This document shows, one piece after another, positions 17,675-26,368 of a DNA stretch of 55,667 nucleotides (positions within the stretch are counted from its first letter, which is position 1; the number at the start of each line of letters is the position of its first letter). The stretch is from an uncultured Collinsella sp. (lineage in GTDB: Bacteria > Actinomycetota > Coriobacteriia > Coriobacteriales > Coriobacteriaceae). Both the position numbers and the translations under genes were made by a program. Under the pieces are notes generated by a model that had not been told where the DNA came from, made no database searches, and was given only the letters and a program-made list of their open reading frames with translations. The stretch spans positions 1-55,667 of the forward strand of contig UREM01000013.1 of NCBI GenBank assembly GCA_900546775.1. The letters run 5' to 3'.

Positions 17675-18544
17675 TTACTCGCCACGGACCAGACGGTCAA
17701 AGGCAACGACGGTAATGGTGTCGCCGAGCTCCTTGGAGACCTGCTCAGCGTACTTCTTAATGGTGAGGGAGCTGTCCTTGATGAACTCCTGCTCGGTGAG
17801 CACGGACTGCTTGTAGAACTTCTCCAGACGGCCAACAGCCATCTTCTCCTGGATAGCCTCGGGCTTGCCGGACTCGGCAGCCTGGGCCATGTAGATCTGC
17901 TTCTCGTGCTCGACGGTCTCGGCCGGAACCTGATCGCGGGTAGCGCAGATCGGGGCGACGGCGGCAACCTGAAGGGCAACGTCGTGAGCGAAGGTCTTGA
18001 AGGACTCAGCCTGAGCGGTCTCGGCCTTCTCGAAGGCGAACTCGACGAGGACGCCGATCTTACCACCCATGTGGATGTAAGAAGCGAGCGCGCCATTCTC
18101 GGCCTTGCGGGCAGCGAAGCGGGAGATCTTCATGTTCTCGCCCATGATGTGAATCATCTCGGTGAGCTCGGAGGAAACGGTCTCCTCGCCCATCGGCTTC
18201 TCGAGCAGAGCGTCGACGTCAGCAGGCTCGGTGGTAGCGACAACCTCAGCGACCTTAGAAGCAAAGCCGGTGAACTTGGCGTTGGAGCCAACGAAGTCGG
18301 TCTCGCAGGAGAGCTCGAGCAGAGCGCCGGTCTTGCCATCCTCGGAGACGAACGCGGCGACAGCGCCCTCGTTGGTCTCACGGCCAGCCTTCTTGGCAGC
18401 CTTGGCAAGGCCGTTCTTACGCAGAACGTCGACAGCGGCGTCCATGTCGCCGTCAGCCTCGACGAGAGCCTTCTTGCACTCCATCATCGGGGAGTCGGTC
18501 ATCTCGCGGAGCTGCTTGACCATAGCGGCGGTAATCTGGGCCAT
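17675..18544 (-). CDS. tsf: Elongation factor Ts
   Basis: Guanine nucleotide exchange factor for EF-Tu. The 289-residue protein has the N-terminal UBA-like domain (VKQLREMTDSPMMECKKAL) and the signature ELSCETDFVGSNAKF. ATG 18544 (MAQITAAMV) follows GAAAGGA; the open frame five codons upstream is not supported. It lies 45 bp after rpsB and shares its promoter. Confidence 0.97.
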   Translation of the reverse strand: MAQITAAMVKQLREMTDSPMMECKKALVEADGDMDAAVDVLRKNGLAKAAKKAGRETNEGAVAAFVSEDGKTGALLELSCETDFVGSNAKFTGFASKVAEVVATTEPADVDALLEKPMGEETVSSELTEMIHIMGENMKISRFAARKAENGALASYIHMGGKIGVLVEFAFEKAETAQAESFKTFAHDVALQVAAVAPICATRDQVPAETVEHEKQIYMAQAAESGKPEAIQEKMAVGRLEKFYKQSVLTEQEFIKDSSLTIKKYAEQVSKELGDTITVVAFDRLVRGE

Positions 18545-18589
18545 TGTGGTTCCTTTCAAAGAGATGAAAAAGAATTAACTAAGACTGAT

Positions 18590-19318
18590 TTACTCGGCCT
18601 TGGGCTCAGCGGCCATCTCGGCCTCGGAGACCTGCTCCTTACCGGAGCCAGCGAGGCAGGCGTCAGCCATGAGCTCGCACATAAGGGTGACAGCGGAGAT
18701 AGCGTCATCGTTGCAGGGGATGCCGTACTCGACCTCGTCGGGATCGGAGTTGGTGTCGATCAGAGCGACGACGGGGATGTTCAGGCGCTGAGCCTCCTTG
18801 ATGGCGTTCTCCTCGCGCTTAGTGTCGATGACGAAGAGAGCCTGGGGCAGACCCTTCATGTCGCGGGCGCCACCGAGGTTGGTCTGGAGCTTGGTGAGCT
18901 CCTTGCCGAGCACAGCCTGCTCCTTCTTGGGGAGCACTGCCATGCGGCCGTCCTCGACCATGGCCTCGAGCTCCTCCATGCGGTTGATGCGGGAGCGGAT
19001 GGTGACGAAGTTGGTCAGCATACCGCCGAGCCAACGCTGGTTGATGTAGGGCATATTAGCGCGCTCAGCAGCGTTCTTGACGGCCTCCTGAGCCTGCTTC
19101 TTGGTGCCGACGAACAGCACGTTGCCACCCTTGGCGACGTTCTTGACGAAGGTGTAGGCCTGGTCGGCGTCGAGGATGGTCTGCTTGAGGTCGAGGATGT
19201 AGATGCCGTTGCGCTCACCGAAGATGAACGGCTTCATCTTGGGGTTCCAGCGACGGGTCTGGTGACCGAAGTGGCAGCCGGCCTCGAGCAGGGTGCGGAT
19301 ATTAATCTTGGTAGCCAT
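18590..19318 (-). CDS. rpsB: 30S ribosomal protein S2
   Basis: Small-subunit ribosomal protein. The 242-residue protein has [31 protein letters not shown] and [15 protein letters not shown]. The tail is acidic and Ala/Glu-rich. ATG 19318 follows AGGAGG. It forms the usual rpsB-tsf operon with a strong promoter and a leader of about 130 nt. Confidence 0.97.
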   Translation of the reverse strand: MATKINIRTLLEAGCHFGHQTRRWNPKMKPFIFGERNGIYILDLKQTILDADQAYTFVKNVAKGGNVLFVGTKKQAQEAVKNAAERANMPYINQRWLGGMLTNFVTIRSRINRMEELEAMVEDGRMAVLPKKEQAVLGKELTKLQTNLGGARDMKGLPQALFVIDTKREENAIKEAQRLNIPVVALIDTNSDPDEVEYGIPCNDDAISAVTLMCELMADACLAGSGKEQVSEAEMAAEPKAE

Positions 19319-19453
19319 GTTAAACCTCCTGTGGTTTGCCTCCGCGCGGGGTCATCCTCCAAAACCAACCCGGACATGTGCTACCAAAGCCCGGGCACCA
19401 CGGTATGAAGTAGCCGCGCGTGCGTGATAAAAACATGTTGCCGTGAAGCAACC
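19319..19453 (-). promoter_or_regulatory. rpsB 5' leader, possible S2 autoregulatory RNA
   Basis: The leader of about 130 nt has a hairpin GTTGC-TTCACG-GCAAC near its 5' end and further GC-rich pairings before the ribosome binding site. S2 represses its own leader in other bacteria; whether this leader does so is inference. Confidence 0.35.
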
Positions 19454-19459
19454 CGATGA

Positions 19460-19488
19460 ATGATAGCAGGAATGCATCTTCGTGCCAA
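19460..19488 (-). promoter_or_regulatory. Promoter of rpsB-tsf
   Basis: TTGGCA, exactly 17 bp, TATCAT on the minus strand, a near-consensus housekeeping promoter, about 140 bp upstream of rpsB. Confidence 0.8.
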
Positions 19489-19537
19489 CCCGCAATCAAA
19501 ACCACACACCTGAGTGCGGCGCGGGACGTCCCAGCCA

Positions 19538-20458
19538 CTATTCGCCTCGGGGATGGGCTTGAGCCACGGCACGTTTGAGCCGATCGGGCGTGAGGTGCGT
19601 GTAGATCTGCGTCGTGGACAGGCTCGCATGACCCAGCAGCTCTTGAACCGAGCGCAGGTCCGCACCGCCCTCGAGCAAGTCGGTCGCAAAGGTATGGCGC
19701 ATCGCATGCGGGGCGATGTCGGCCGGAATGCCGGCGAGTGTCGCCAGAGTATGGAACCGCCGCCTGAGCATGGCGGCACTCATGCGATTACCGCGCGCCG
19801 ATATAAGCAGCGGATGCGGCCCGGTAGTGGGGTCACGGCGCTTTGCCTGAGCGAGCAACTCCGGCCGCCCCTCCTCGATATAGAGACGCGTCGCCTCGAG
19901 CGCGCGACGATACAGAGGGACGATACGTTCTTTGCTCCCCTTGCCCCACAGGCGCAGCGTGCGTTCGGACCACACAATGGACTCCACATTGAGTGCTGCG
20001 AGCTCAGAGATACGGGCGCCCGAGGCATAGAGCAGCTCGAGCATCGCCGCATCGCGCAGTCCCGCGGGTGTTGAGGTATCAGGCGTCTTGAGCAGCGCCT
20101 CCACCTGTTGGGTCGTCAGCACACCGGGTAGATCGCGCGGGAGCTTGGGCGAGGAAATTGCCGAGACCACATCGCCCTCCACGACCCCCTCGGCAGCCAT
20201 CCACCGATAGAGCGAGCGAATGGCAGACAGGTGTGCCGCAAGCGTTCGGGGAGCCACCTGCTCACGCGAAAGTTCGGCAAGATAGCGACGAATGGTGCGC
20301 ACGTCGGCAGCGAAAGCATCTATATCCTCACGCTCGCACCAGGCAGCAAAACGCTCCAGCCTCGAGCCATAGGCCGTCACCGTGTTGGGAGAAAGTCCCT
20401 CGACACGTGAGATATAGGCGATAAACGAGTCGACGGTGTCGTACAGGTCAAAGGCTAT
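19538..20458 (-). CDS. XerC/XerD-type tyrosine recombinase, apparent ATA start
   Basis: Site-specific recombinase likely to resolve chromosome dimers at dif. All catalytic residues are present: Arg149 (GARISEL), Lys176 (GKGSKER), His251 and Arg254 (HAMRH), His277 (LGHAS) and Tyr286 (IYTHLT). The first ATG, GTG or TTG in frame is GTG 20380, but that would remove the first 26 residues of the core-binding domain, which read as family-like sequence (DSFIAYISRVEGLSPNTV). Upstream codons hold no standard start back to an in-frame TGA. GGAGG stands nine bases before ATA at 20458, which overlaps the trmFO stop TAG. Starting there gives 306 residues, the usual Xer length. Xer assignment is sure; the start is inferred. 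Confidence 0.85.
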   Translation of the reverse strand: MAFDLYDTVDSFIAYISRVEGLSPNTVTAYGSRLERFAAWCEREDIDAFAADVRTIRRYLAELSREQVAPRTLAAHLSAIRSLYRWMAAEGVVEGDVVSAISSPKLPRDLPGVLTTQQVEALLKTPDTSTPAGLRDAAMLELLYASGARISELAALNVESIVWSERTLRLWGKGSKERIVPLYRRALEATRLYIEEGRPELLAQAKRRDPTTGPHPLLISARGNRMSAAMLRRRFHTLATLAGIPADIAPHAMRHTFATDLLEGGADLRSVQELLGHASLSTTQIYTHLTPDRLKRAVAQAHPRGE

Positions 20459-21792
20459 GACCGGTCGCCTCCAAACAAATCGGGGCGAGTGGCCAGATAG
20501 GCATCAAGGGCCTCGAGCGCACGGTCCGCATAGGCCTGGTAGCGGTCGCGCTTGCTGCGGCGCTTACCATCCTCGAGTGGCGGCACCAGGCCAAAGTTGA
20601 CATGCATAGGCTGATAGCCCACGGTGGCAGGATCGGTCGCATAGCCCACGAGCGCACCCAGGGCGCCCACACGCGGCAGCTCGACGCCCGCGGCCCCGAT
20701 AGCCTCGGCATAGGTGTTGAGCGCCGCGAGCAGACCCGTCGCCACGGCTTCCATGTACCCCTCGGTGCCGGTGATCTGACCGGCCAGGCGCACGCCGGTG
20801 CCGGGCACGGCAAAGGTGCCATCGAGCACGTGCGGGGCGTCGACAAAGGTATTACGGTGCATGACACCGTAGCGGAAGAACTCAGCGTTCTCCAGGCCCG
20901 GCACCATATGGAAGACGCGCTTCTGCTCGCCAAAGGTCAAGTTGGTCTGGAAGCCCACCAGGTTATAGGCGGTCTTCTCCTTATTCTCGGCACGCAGCTG
21001 AATCGCCGCCCAGGGACGACGACCGGTTCGCGGATCGGTGAGGCCGACAGGCTTCATGGCGCCAAAGCGAATGGCGTCCTTGCCGGTGCGCGCAACTTCC
21101 TCGGCAGGCTGGCAGGCCTGGAACAGATCGCCGCCCTCAAAGTCCTTGAGTACCACGCGGTCGGCCGTGGTAAGCGCCTCGATAAAGGCCTCGTACTCCT
21201 CCTTATTGAGCGGAGCGTTGAGATAGTCGCCGCTCCCCTGCTCCTCGTAGCGCGACTGCGAGAACAGCACGTCCATATCGAGCGTGGAGGCATCGACGAT
21301 CGGCGCCGCGGCATCGAAGAACGCAAGGGCGTCGCCACCGACGAGCTTCATGACCTCTTCGCTCAGCGCCGGCGAGCACAAGGGGCCGGCGGCAATGACC
21401 ACGTGACCTTCGGGAATCTGCGTGACCTCGCCGTGAATGATCTCGATATTGGGACGGGCGGCAACCTCGGCCTCGACAAACTCGGAAAACTTGACGCGGT
21501 CGACCGCCAAGGCGCCACCGGCGGGAACAGCCGCGCGATGGGCGCAATCGAGCAGGACTGAACCCATGCGCTCAAGCTCGGCCTTCAGCAATCCAGCCGC
21601 GGAATCCGGACGGGTCGACTTAAACGAATTGGAACAGACGAGCTCTGCCAGGTGATCGGTATGGTGGGCCGGGGAGCTAACCTGGGGGCGCATCTCGCAC
21701 AGCCTTACGGCGAACCCGCGATCTGCCAGCTGAATCGCGCACTCCGAACCCGCCAGACCGCCACCGATAACCGTCACCTGATCAAACAGCAT
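20455..21792 (-). CDS. trmFO: Methylenetetrahydrofolate-tRNA-(uracil-5-)-methyltransferase
   Basis: FAD- and folate-dependent enzyme that makes ribothymidine at tRNA position 54. The 445-residue protein begins with the dinucleotide-binding motif VTVIGGGLAGSECAIQLA and carries LVCSNSFKS and PRVGALGALVGY. ATG 21792 lies seven bases after AAAGGTG and is preferred over the TTG two codons earlier. The gene precedes the Xer recombinase, with overlapping stop and start, a neighbourhood also known from Firmicutes. Confidence 0.96.
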   Translation of the reverse strand: MLFDQVTVIGGGLAGSECAIQLADRGFAVRLCEMRPQVSSPAHHTDHLAELVCSNSFKSTRPDSAAGLLKAELERMGSVLLDCAHRAAVPAGGALAVDRVKFSEFVEAEVAARPNIEIIHGEVTQIPEGHVVIAAGPLCSPALSEEVMKLVGGDALAFFDAAAPIVDASTLDMDVLFSQSRYEEQGSGDYLNAPLNKEEYEAFIEALTTADRVVLKDFEGGDLFQACQPAEEVARTGKDAIRFGAMKPVGLTDPRTGRRPWAAIQLRAENKEKTAYNLVGFQTNLTFGEQKRVFHMVPGLENAEFFRYGVMHRNTFVDAPHVLDGTFAVPGTGVRLAGQITGTEGYMEAVATGLLAALNTYAEAIGAAGVELPRVGALGALVGYATDPATVGYQPMHVNFGLVPPLEDGKRRSKRDRYQAYADRALEALDAYLATRPDLFGGDRS

Positions 21793-21806
21793 CTGCAAAC
21801 ACCTTT

Positions 21807-22739
21807 CTAATTGACATGTTTTCCATTGTGACCGAAGGGTGTCTGAGCGTGAAGGGCAAACTTGGAGGGCGCATACCTTCCATCCATCATGCGCTCGATA
21901 AGACCCTCGAGCTCAAGCGAACCCAGGAGTTTGAGTACGCCGACGACATCGAGCGAGACGAGCGCCGCGATGTCGTCGACCTTGAGCGGAGAGGCGATGA
22001 GCGCATGCATCACGGTCTGCTGTGTTTGATCCAGGTCGGCAATGCCGGGAGCATCGGGGCGCGAGTAGCGCAGGGTGCCGTAGATGCGTGAAATAGCCAT
22101 CTCGATAGATTCCTCGTCGATGATGCAGCAGGCACCGTTCGCAATGAGGTAATTCGTGCCACGCGACTCGGGCGATAGGATCGACCCTGGCACGGCAAGA
22201 AGTTCTCGCCCCAAATCCATAGCAGCCTCGGCTGTAGAAAACGTCCCGGAAGGCATCCCCGCCTCGGATACAAAGAGGGCTTGCGACAGGGCCGCGATTA
22301 CGCGATTGCGGCGCGGAAAGGCAAACTTGCGCGGACCCATGCCCCACGGAGAGATCGACACGACCGCGCCACCCGTATCGAGCGTGCGCGTAATAAGCCC
22401 CGCGCTCGAACGCGGGTAGACCACGTCGGCACCCGTCCCCAGCACCACGACGTGTTTGCCGCCGGCGTTGACCGCAGCCCAACCCGAGGCCTGGTCACAA
22501 CCGACCGCGCCGCCCGAAACAACCGTCACGCCCGCCTCGACCGCCACCTTTGCCGCAAGCTCTGCCACGGCAAGACCATACGGCGAGGCCTTGCGCGCGC
22601 CGATGATGGAGAGCGCAGGCGTCGAAAGCATCTCGGGGTTGCCGCGCACATAGAGCGTCTGGGGAACATCAGAAAGCTCCAAAACAGTCTCGGGATACAA
22701 CGCGTCACCTGGATGCAGCTCGAAGGTCCCCTCGGCCAT
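21807..22739 (-). CDS. dprA: DNA-processing protein DprA
   Basis: Binds incoming single-stranded DNA and loads RecA during natural transformation. The 310-residue protein has the Rossmann-fold core with IIGARKASPYG, SGGAVGCDQASGWAA, VLGTGADVVYP and FPRRNRVIAALSQ, then a C-terminal winged helix (about 245-300). ATG 22739 overlaps the comM stop in TGATG and has AAGGAGGG upstream. Linked to comM and the YraN-like gene, a recurring DNA-uptake or recombination cluster. Confidence 0.93.
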   Translation of the reverse strand: MAEGTFELHPGDALYPETVLELSDVPQTLYVRGNPEMLSTPALSIIGARKASPYGLAVAELAAKVAVEAGVTVVSGGAVGCDQASGWAAVNAGGKHVVVLGTGADVVYPRSSAGLITRTLDTGGAVVSISPWGMGPRKFAFPRRNRVIAALSQALFVSEAGMPSGTFSTAEAAMDLGRELLAVPGSILSPESRGTNYLIANGACCIIDEESIEMAISRIYGTLRYSRPDAPGIADLDQTQQTVMHALIASPLKVDDIAALVSLDVVGVLKLLGSLELEGLIERMMDGRYAPSKFALHAQTPFGHNGKHVN

Positions 22740-24262
22740 CACTGGTCCCTCCTTCCCTGGTACATCGCCGCCTCGAGCACGTGGTCCTGCGTCACCTGCT
22801 CGCTCTCGGCGACGTCGGCGATGGTACGCGCGATACGCACCAAGCGTACGATGCCGCGGCCCGTGAGATGCGTGCGCTTCGACAGGCCGAGCACACACTT
22901 CTCCGCCGCATCATCGAGCTCAAAGGTCGAAACGACGCCGTCAATGGACCGCGTCTCGTCATCCTCGGCCTCGGCATCCGCATCGTCCATACGGGATTCG
23001 CGCCAGACGCGAAAAGCGCGACCGCGCACAACGTAGTCACGCAACTCGGCCGACGACATACCCTCCGCACCCTCGATAATCACTTGGGGGTCGGGACGGG
23101 TCACATCGATCATCATGTCGATACGGTCGGCCAAAGGACCGCGCAGTTTAGACCGATAGCGCTCAACCATCGCCGCCGAGCAGCGACACGGCACCTCGCG
23201 ATCGCCCAAAAAGCCGCAGGGGCAGGGATTGCTCGCAGCCAGCAGCTGAAAGCGCGACGGGAAGGTAAAAGCCCCGTCGACGCGTACGATCCTCACATAG
23301 CCGCGTTCGATGGGCTGACGCAGCGTCTGCAGCACACCCGTGGGAAACTCGGCAAGCTCGTCCAAAAAGAGCACGCCGCCATGAGCCAGGCTGATCTCAC
23401 CCGGATGCACCGGGCGTCCTCCGCCAATGAGGCCCGCCGTTGAAATACTGTGATGGGGGCTTCGAAACGGCCGATGACCTGCCAATAAGCCATCGATGTT
23501 CTCGCCCAAGACCGAATGGATGCACAGCGCCTCCTGCTGATCCTCAACGGAAAGCTCGGGCAGGATGCCGGTCATACGGCGCGCAAGCATCGTCTTGCCC
23601 GATCCCGGGGACCCAATCATGAGCAAGCCGAGTTCTCCTGCCGCCGCAAGCGCCATGCCGCGTTTGGCAACCTCCTGCCCCAGCACGTCGGCATAGTCGA
23701 GCTCAGGCTCAAAGGTCGCCTCGACGACCTCGGAATCCAGATAGTGCCGAGCCGCCTCGCCCATGCCATGGGCAAGCTGAGACAAATGATCGATAAATCC
23801 GCAATCCACGCCCGCAAGCGGCACATGCTGATCGGACCTGCCGGCGATAAAGGACAGCCCCATATCACGCGCCAATAGCTGAAACGCCACCTCGCCCTTG
23901 ACGGGAAGCACCGTACCGTCCAAGCCGAGCTCGCCGGCGATAAGGCAGCGATCGAGGTTGTCACGGGGAATCTGCCCATCGGCCGCCAGAACCGCGATGG
24001 CGATGGGCAGATCAAAGCCGCTACCGGTCTTGCGAATATCGCCAGGCGCCAGATTGACCGTAATGCCCGAGCGCGGGATTTCGAACCCGGCGGAGCGCAT
24101 CGCGCAGCGAATACGACCGCGTGACTCCATCACCTCCATACTCGGAATGCCGAGCATCTGAATGCCCGGAACGCCGCCGGCAAGCGAGACCTCGACCGTG
24201 ACGTGAATCGCCTCGACGCCACGGATGCAGGCCGCGTGAACGGCAAACGTCTCGAACGCCAT
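22739..24262 (-). CDS. comM: ComM/YifB-type AAA+ ATPase (Mg-chelatase-like)
   Basis: Hexameric helicase that promotes branch migration when transformed DNA is integrated. The 507-residue protein has an N-terminal Lon-protease-like fold domain, a Walker A motif GSPGSGKTM, Walker B GGVLFLDELAEF, the sensor region NPCPCGFLGD, and a C-terminal Mg-chelatase-like domain. ATG 24262 overlaps the upstream stop (TGATG). Confidence 0.93.
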   Translation of the reverse strand: MAFETFAVHAACIRGVEAIHVTVEVSLAGGVPGIQMLGIPSMEVMESRGRIRCAMRSAGFEIPRSGITVNLAPGDIRKTGSGFDLPIAIAVLAADGQIPRDNLDRCLIAGELGLDGTVLPVKGEVAFQLLARDMGLSFIAGRSDQHVPLAGVDCGFIDHLSQLAHGMGEAARHYLDSEVVEATFEPELDYADVLGQEVAKRGMALAAAGELGLLMIGSPGSGKTMLARRMTGILPELSVEDQQEALCIHSVLGENIDGLLAGHRPFRSPHHSISTAGLIGGGRPVHPGEISLAHGGVLFLDELAEFPTGVLQTLRQPIERGYVRIVRVDGAFTFPSRFQLLAASNPCPCGFLGDREVPCRCSAAMVERYRSKLRGPLADRIDMMIDVTRPDPQVIIEGAEGMSSAELRDYVVRGRAFRVWRESRMDDADAEAEDDETRSIDGVVSTFELDDAAEKCVLGLSKRTHLTGRGIVRLVRIARTIADVAESEQVTQDHVLEAAMYQGRRDQ

Positions 24263-24747
24263 CACGACACCTGCCAATCGAACGCGTTGTACTGATGCTC
24301 GATCTCAGCGATATGCCCGCCGCGAATGGTGACACCCACGGCATCGAAGCGAATCGCCTTGAGCGGATAATGATCCATGAGATAGCAACTTGCGATGCGG
24401 CGGTAGCGGCGTTGCTTTTGGGCGTCCACGGCCTCCTCGGGAAAGACCCGCGTGCTGCAATCCAGTGCGACGCGTCTGGTCTTGACCTCGGCCATCACCA
24501 CGACATCGTCGAGCTCATCGAGCAGCACCAGATCGGCCTCGCCCTCGGTGCAACGATAACCCTGCTCCAGCAAGGTGTAACCGCGCTCGTTAAAGTAGTC
24601 GATGGTGATCAGCTCGCCCAGCATGCCCAGCTCGCGGGGACTGAGCCCCTTGATAAACTCGGGCGTCATCGCCCCGCAGTCGAGCTCGCCGTTTTCCCAA
24701 CGCTCCTTGAGCTGCTGCGTCTTGCTCTTTTTGCTTGCGGCACTCAT
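24262..24747 (-). CDS. YraN-family (UPF0102) nuclease-fold protein
   Basis: Small protein of the restriction-endonuclease-like fold. Conserved motifs are GELITIDYFNERGYTLLE, the acidic GEADLVLLD and the EVKTR catalytic-type motif. Its role is unknown but it often sits beside comM and dprA. The 161-residue protein has about 45 extra polar residues before the domain. ATG 24747 follows AAAGGAG. Confidence 0.85.
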   Translation of the reverse strand: MSAASKKSKTQQLKERWENGELDCGAMTPEFIKGLSPRELGMLGELITIDYFNERGYTLLEQGYRCTEGEADLVLLDELDDVVVMAEVKTRRVALDCSTRVFPEEAVDAQKQRRYRRIASCYLMDHYPLKAIRFDAVGVTIRGGHIAEIEHQYNAFDWQVS

Positions 24748-24845
24748 GGGGTCTCCTTTCCCGCACGCTGCATTGCCCCGATGATGAGGGCACCTTTCAT
24801 GCGGGTAAGTACCGGAAGCAAACCAAAAGCTGACCAAATGCCGTC

Positions 24846-24889
24846 AAAAAACGGGCCGTACGCAGCAATGGTGTTGCATACGGCCCGCT
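24846..24889 (-). terminator. Terminator after rnhB
   Basis: GCGGGCCGTATGCAAC and GCTGCGTACGGCCCGT form a long imperfect stem followed by TTTTTT on the minus strand, so the YraN-comM-dprA set probably has its own promoter within 24748-24845, though I could not fix one. Confidence 0.8.
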
Positions 24890-24936
24890 ACCAGCAGGTT
24901 TATAAAACCCCTGAGGTCCCTGTCTCCACAATTGAC

Positions 24937-25725
24937 CTAGAAAAGGCGCTCAGTCTGCAGAAAGTTTCCGCAAAAGCTCACGCGGTGCAGTGGACAAAGT
25001 CCATGTTTGCGAATGGCCTCGATATGCTCGGGGCTTGCATAGCCCTTCGACTCGGCCAGATGGTACTCGGGATACTCGGCGTCGTACTCGACCATCATCT
25101 CGTCACGCGTGACCTTGGCCATGATGGACGCCGCGGCGATGCAGGCGATTTTGGCATCACCCTTCACCACATCGCGCTCGTTAGGAACGGCGCCCAAGGG
25201 GTTGCCATCCATGAGGACGCAGTCGGGTTCAAGTCCCGTATCGGCCACGGCGCCCGCAACGGCAGTACGGATAGCACGGGCCATGCCCATCTCATCGATA
25301 TCCGCAGGAGCGATATGGCAAAAGCCGATGGCAGTCGCCACCTCGGCTATCTTCACCGAGAGCAGCTCGCGGCGCGCGGGCGTGAGCTTTTTGGAATCGT
25401 TGATGCCCCAGATGCGCGGCTCCATCGGAAGACACACGGCACACACGGTCAAGGGACCCGCTACCGAGCCACGGCCCACCTCGTCGACGCCCACGACCAC
25501 ACCATCACCGCCGAGCTCATGCATAAGCTGATACATGCCGTTGACGCGCTCGCGCTCGGCAAGCTCTTTGGCATGGCGTTTGAGGGCACGCTCGCAAGCC
25601 TTGATCACCTGCTGGCGCGGATCCTCGCGATAATGCTCCACGAGGGCAGGAATCTCCTCAAACGTAGCGCTCGCCAACTCACCGGCAACCTGCGATGCCG
25701 AAACCGAGCTCGTCATGTTGGCCAT
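24937..25725 (-). CDS. rnhB: Ribonuclease HII
   Basis: Removes RNA from RNA-DNA hybrids and misincorporated ribonucleotides. The 262-residue protein has the catalytic VGVDEVGRGSVAGPL, the aspartate in VLMDGN, and AKVTRDEMM. About 75 residues precede the catalytic domain. ATG 25725 lies six bases after AAGGAGGG. It follows rplS, as in many Gram-positive bacteria, but a terminator stands between them. Confidence 0.95.
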   Translation of the reverse strand: MANMTSSVSASQVAGELASATFEEIPALVEHYREDPRQQVIKACERALKRHAKELAERERVNGMYQLMHELGGDGVVVGVDEVGRGSVAGPLTVCAVCLPMEPRIWGINDSKKLTPARRELLSVKIAEVATAIGFCHIAPADIDEMGMARAIRTAVAGAVADTGLEPDCVLMDGNPLGAVPNERDVVKGDAKIACIAAASIMAKVTRDEMMVEYDAEYPEYHLAESKGYASPEHIEAIRKHGLCPLHRVSFCGNFLQTERLF

Positions 25726-25754
25726 ACCAGGCCCTCCTTGCATGCAAATCAGAT

Positions 25755-25784
25755 AAAAAGAAGGGCCACCCGAAGGTGACCCTT
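25755..25784 (-). terminator. Terminator after rplS
   Basis: AAGGGTCACC-TTCG-GGTGGCCCTT stem with a UUCG-type loop, followed by CTTTTTAT on the minus strand. Confidence 0.85.
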
Positions 25785-25818
25785 GTGTCCAAACGAGTGG
25801 ACAGACGCTGCGATCTTC

Positions 25819-26160
25819 TTAGCGCTTCTCGGGGATGCGAGCAGCCTTGCCCACCTTGTCGCGGAGGTAGTACAGCTTGGCGCGACGGACGCGACCATGA
25901 CGAACGACCTCGAGCTTGGCGATCTTGGGGCTGTGAAGCGGGAAGGTGCGCTCAACACCGACACCGAAGGACATCTTGCGGACGGTGAAGGTCTCGCGGG
26001 CACCGGCGCCGGCCATGCGGATGACGTCGCCCTGGAAGACCTGGATGCGCTCGCGGTCGCCTTCCTTAATGCGGTAGTGAACCTTGACGTTGTCGGCGAC
26101 GCGAACCTGAGGAATGTCCTCGCGGATCTGCTGACGCTCGATTGCGCGGATGTAATCCAT
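25819..26160 (-). CDS. rplS: 50S ribosomal protein L19
   Basis: Ribosomal protein at the 30S-50S interface. The 113-residue protein has [43 protein letters not shown] and [13 protein letters not shown] 26160 lies seven bases after AAGGA; a TTG two codons earlier is less likely. Preceded by its own promoter and a leader hairpin. Confidence 0.97.
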   Translation of the reverse strand: MDYIRAIERQQIREDIPQVRVADNVKVHYRIKEGDRERIQVFQGDVIRMAGAGARETFTVRKMSFGVGVERTFPLHSPKIAKLEVVRHGRVRRAKLYYLRDKVGKAARIPEKR

Positions 26161-26184
26161 GTGCAATTCCTTACTCTTCTAGAG

Positions 26185-26208
26185 GTGCCGTACCACCTTG
26201 GCCGGCAC
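26185..26208 (-). promoter_or_regulatory. Hairpin in the rplS leader
   Basis: GTGCCG and CGGCAC pair around a 12-nt loop in a leader of about 63 nt, just upstream of the ribosome binding site. L19 leaders in other phyla are autoregulatory; no sequence match to them is claimed. Confidence 0.4.
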
Positions 26209-26229
26209 GTAGTTGAACAAACGTATTCG

Positions 26230-26257
26230 AGTATACACGCGCGGGTTTCTGCTGCAA
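26230..26257 (-). promoter_or_regulatory. Promoter of rplS
   Basis: TTGCAG, 16-bp spacer, TATACT on the minus strand. Confidence 0.7.
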
Positions 26258-26305
26258 GAACATTTTTTTACGCAGACAAAAAGACAAAACCCGCACATGA
26301 TAACT

Positions 26306-26328
26306 GCCCGTCTCACTATGAGACGGGC
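26306..26328 (-). terminator. Hairpin downstream of ppdK
   Basis: GCCCGTCTCA-TAG-TGAGACGGGC is a perfect 10-bp stem 41 bp past the ppdK stop. A T-rich stretch comes only about 13 bases later, so termination may be weak. Confidence 0.4.
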
Positions 26329-26368
26329 GGCATGAAGGGGGCTACGCTAGGCGTCTAAACCCAAAACG

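Noticed and set aside
17906..19408. 500-residue open frame antisense to tsf and rpsB
   Set aside because: Shadow of two ribosomal-class genes, and it crosses their intergenic gap and the rpsB leader.
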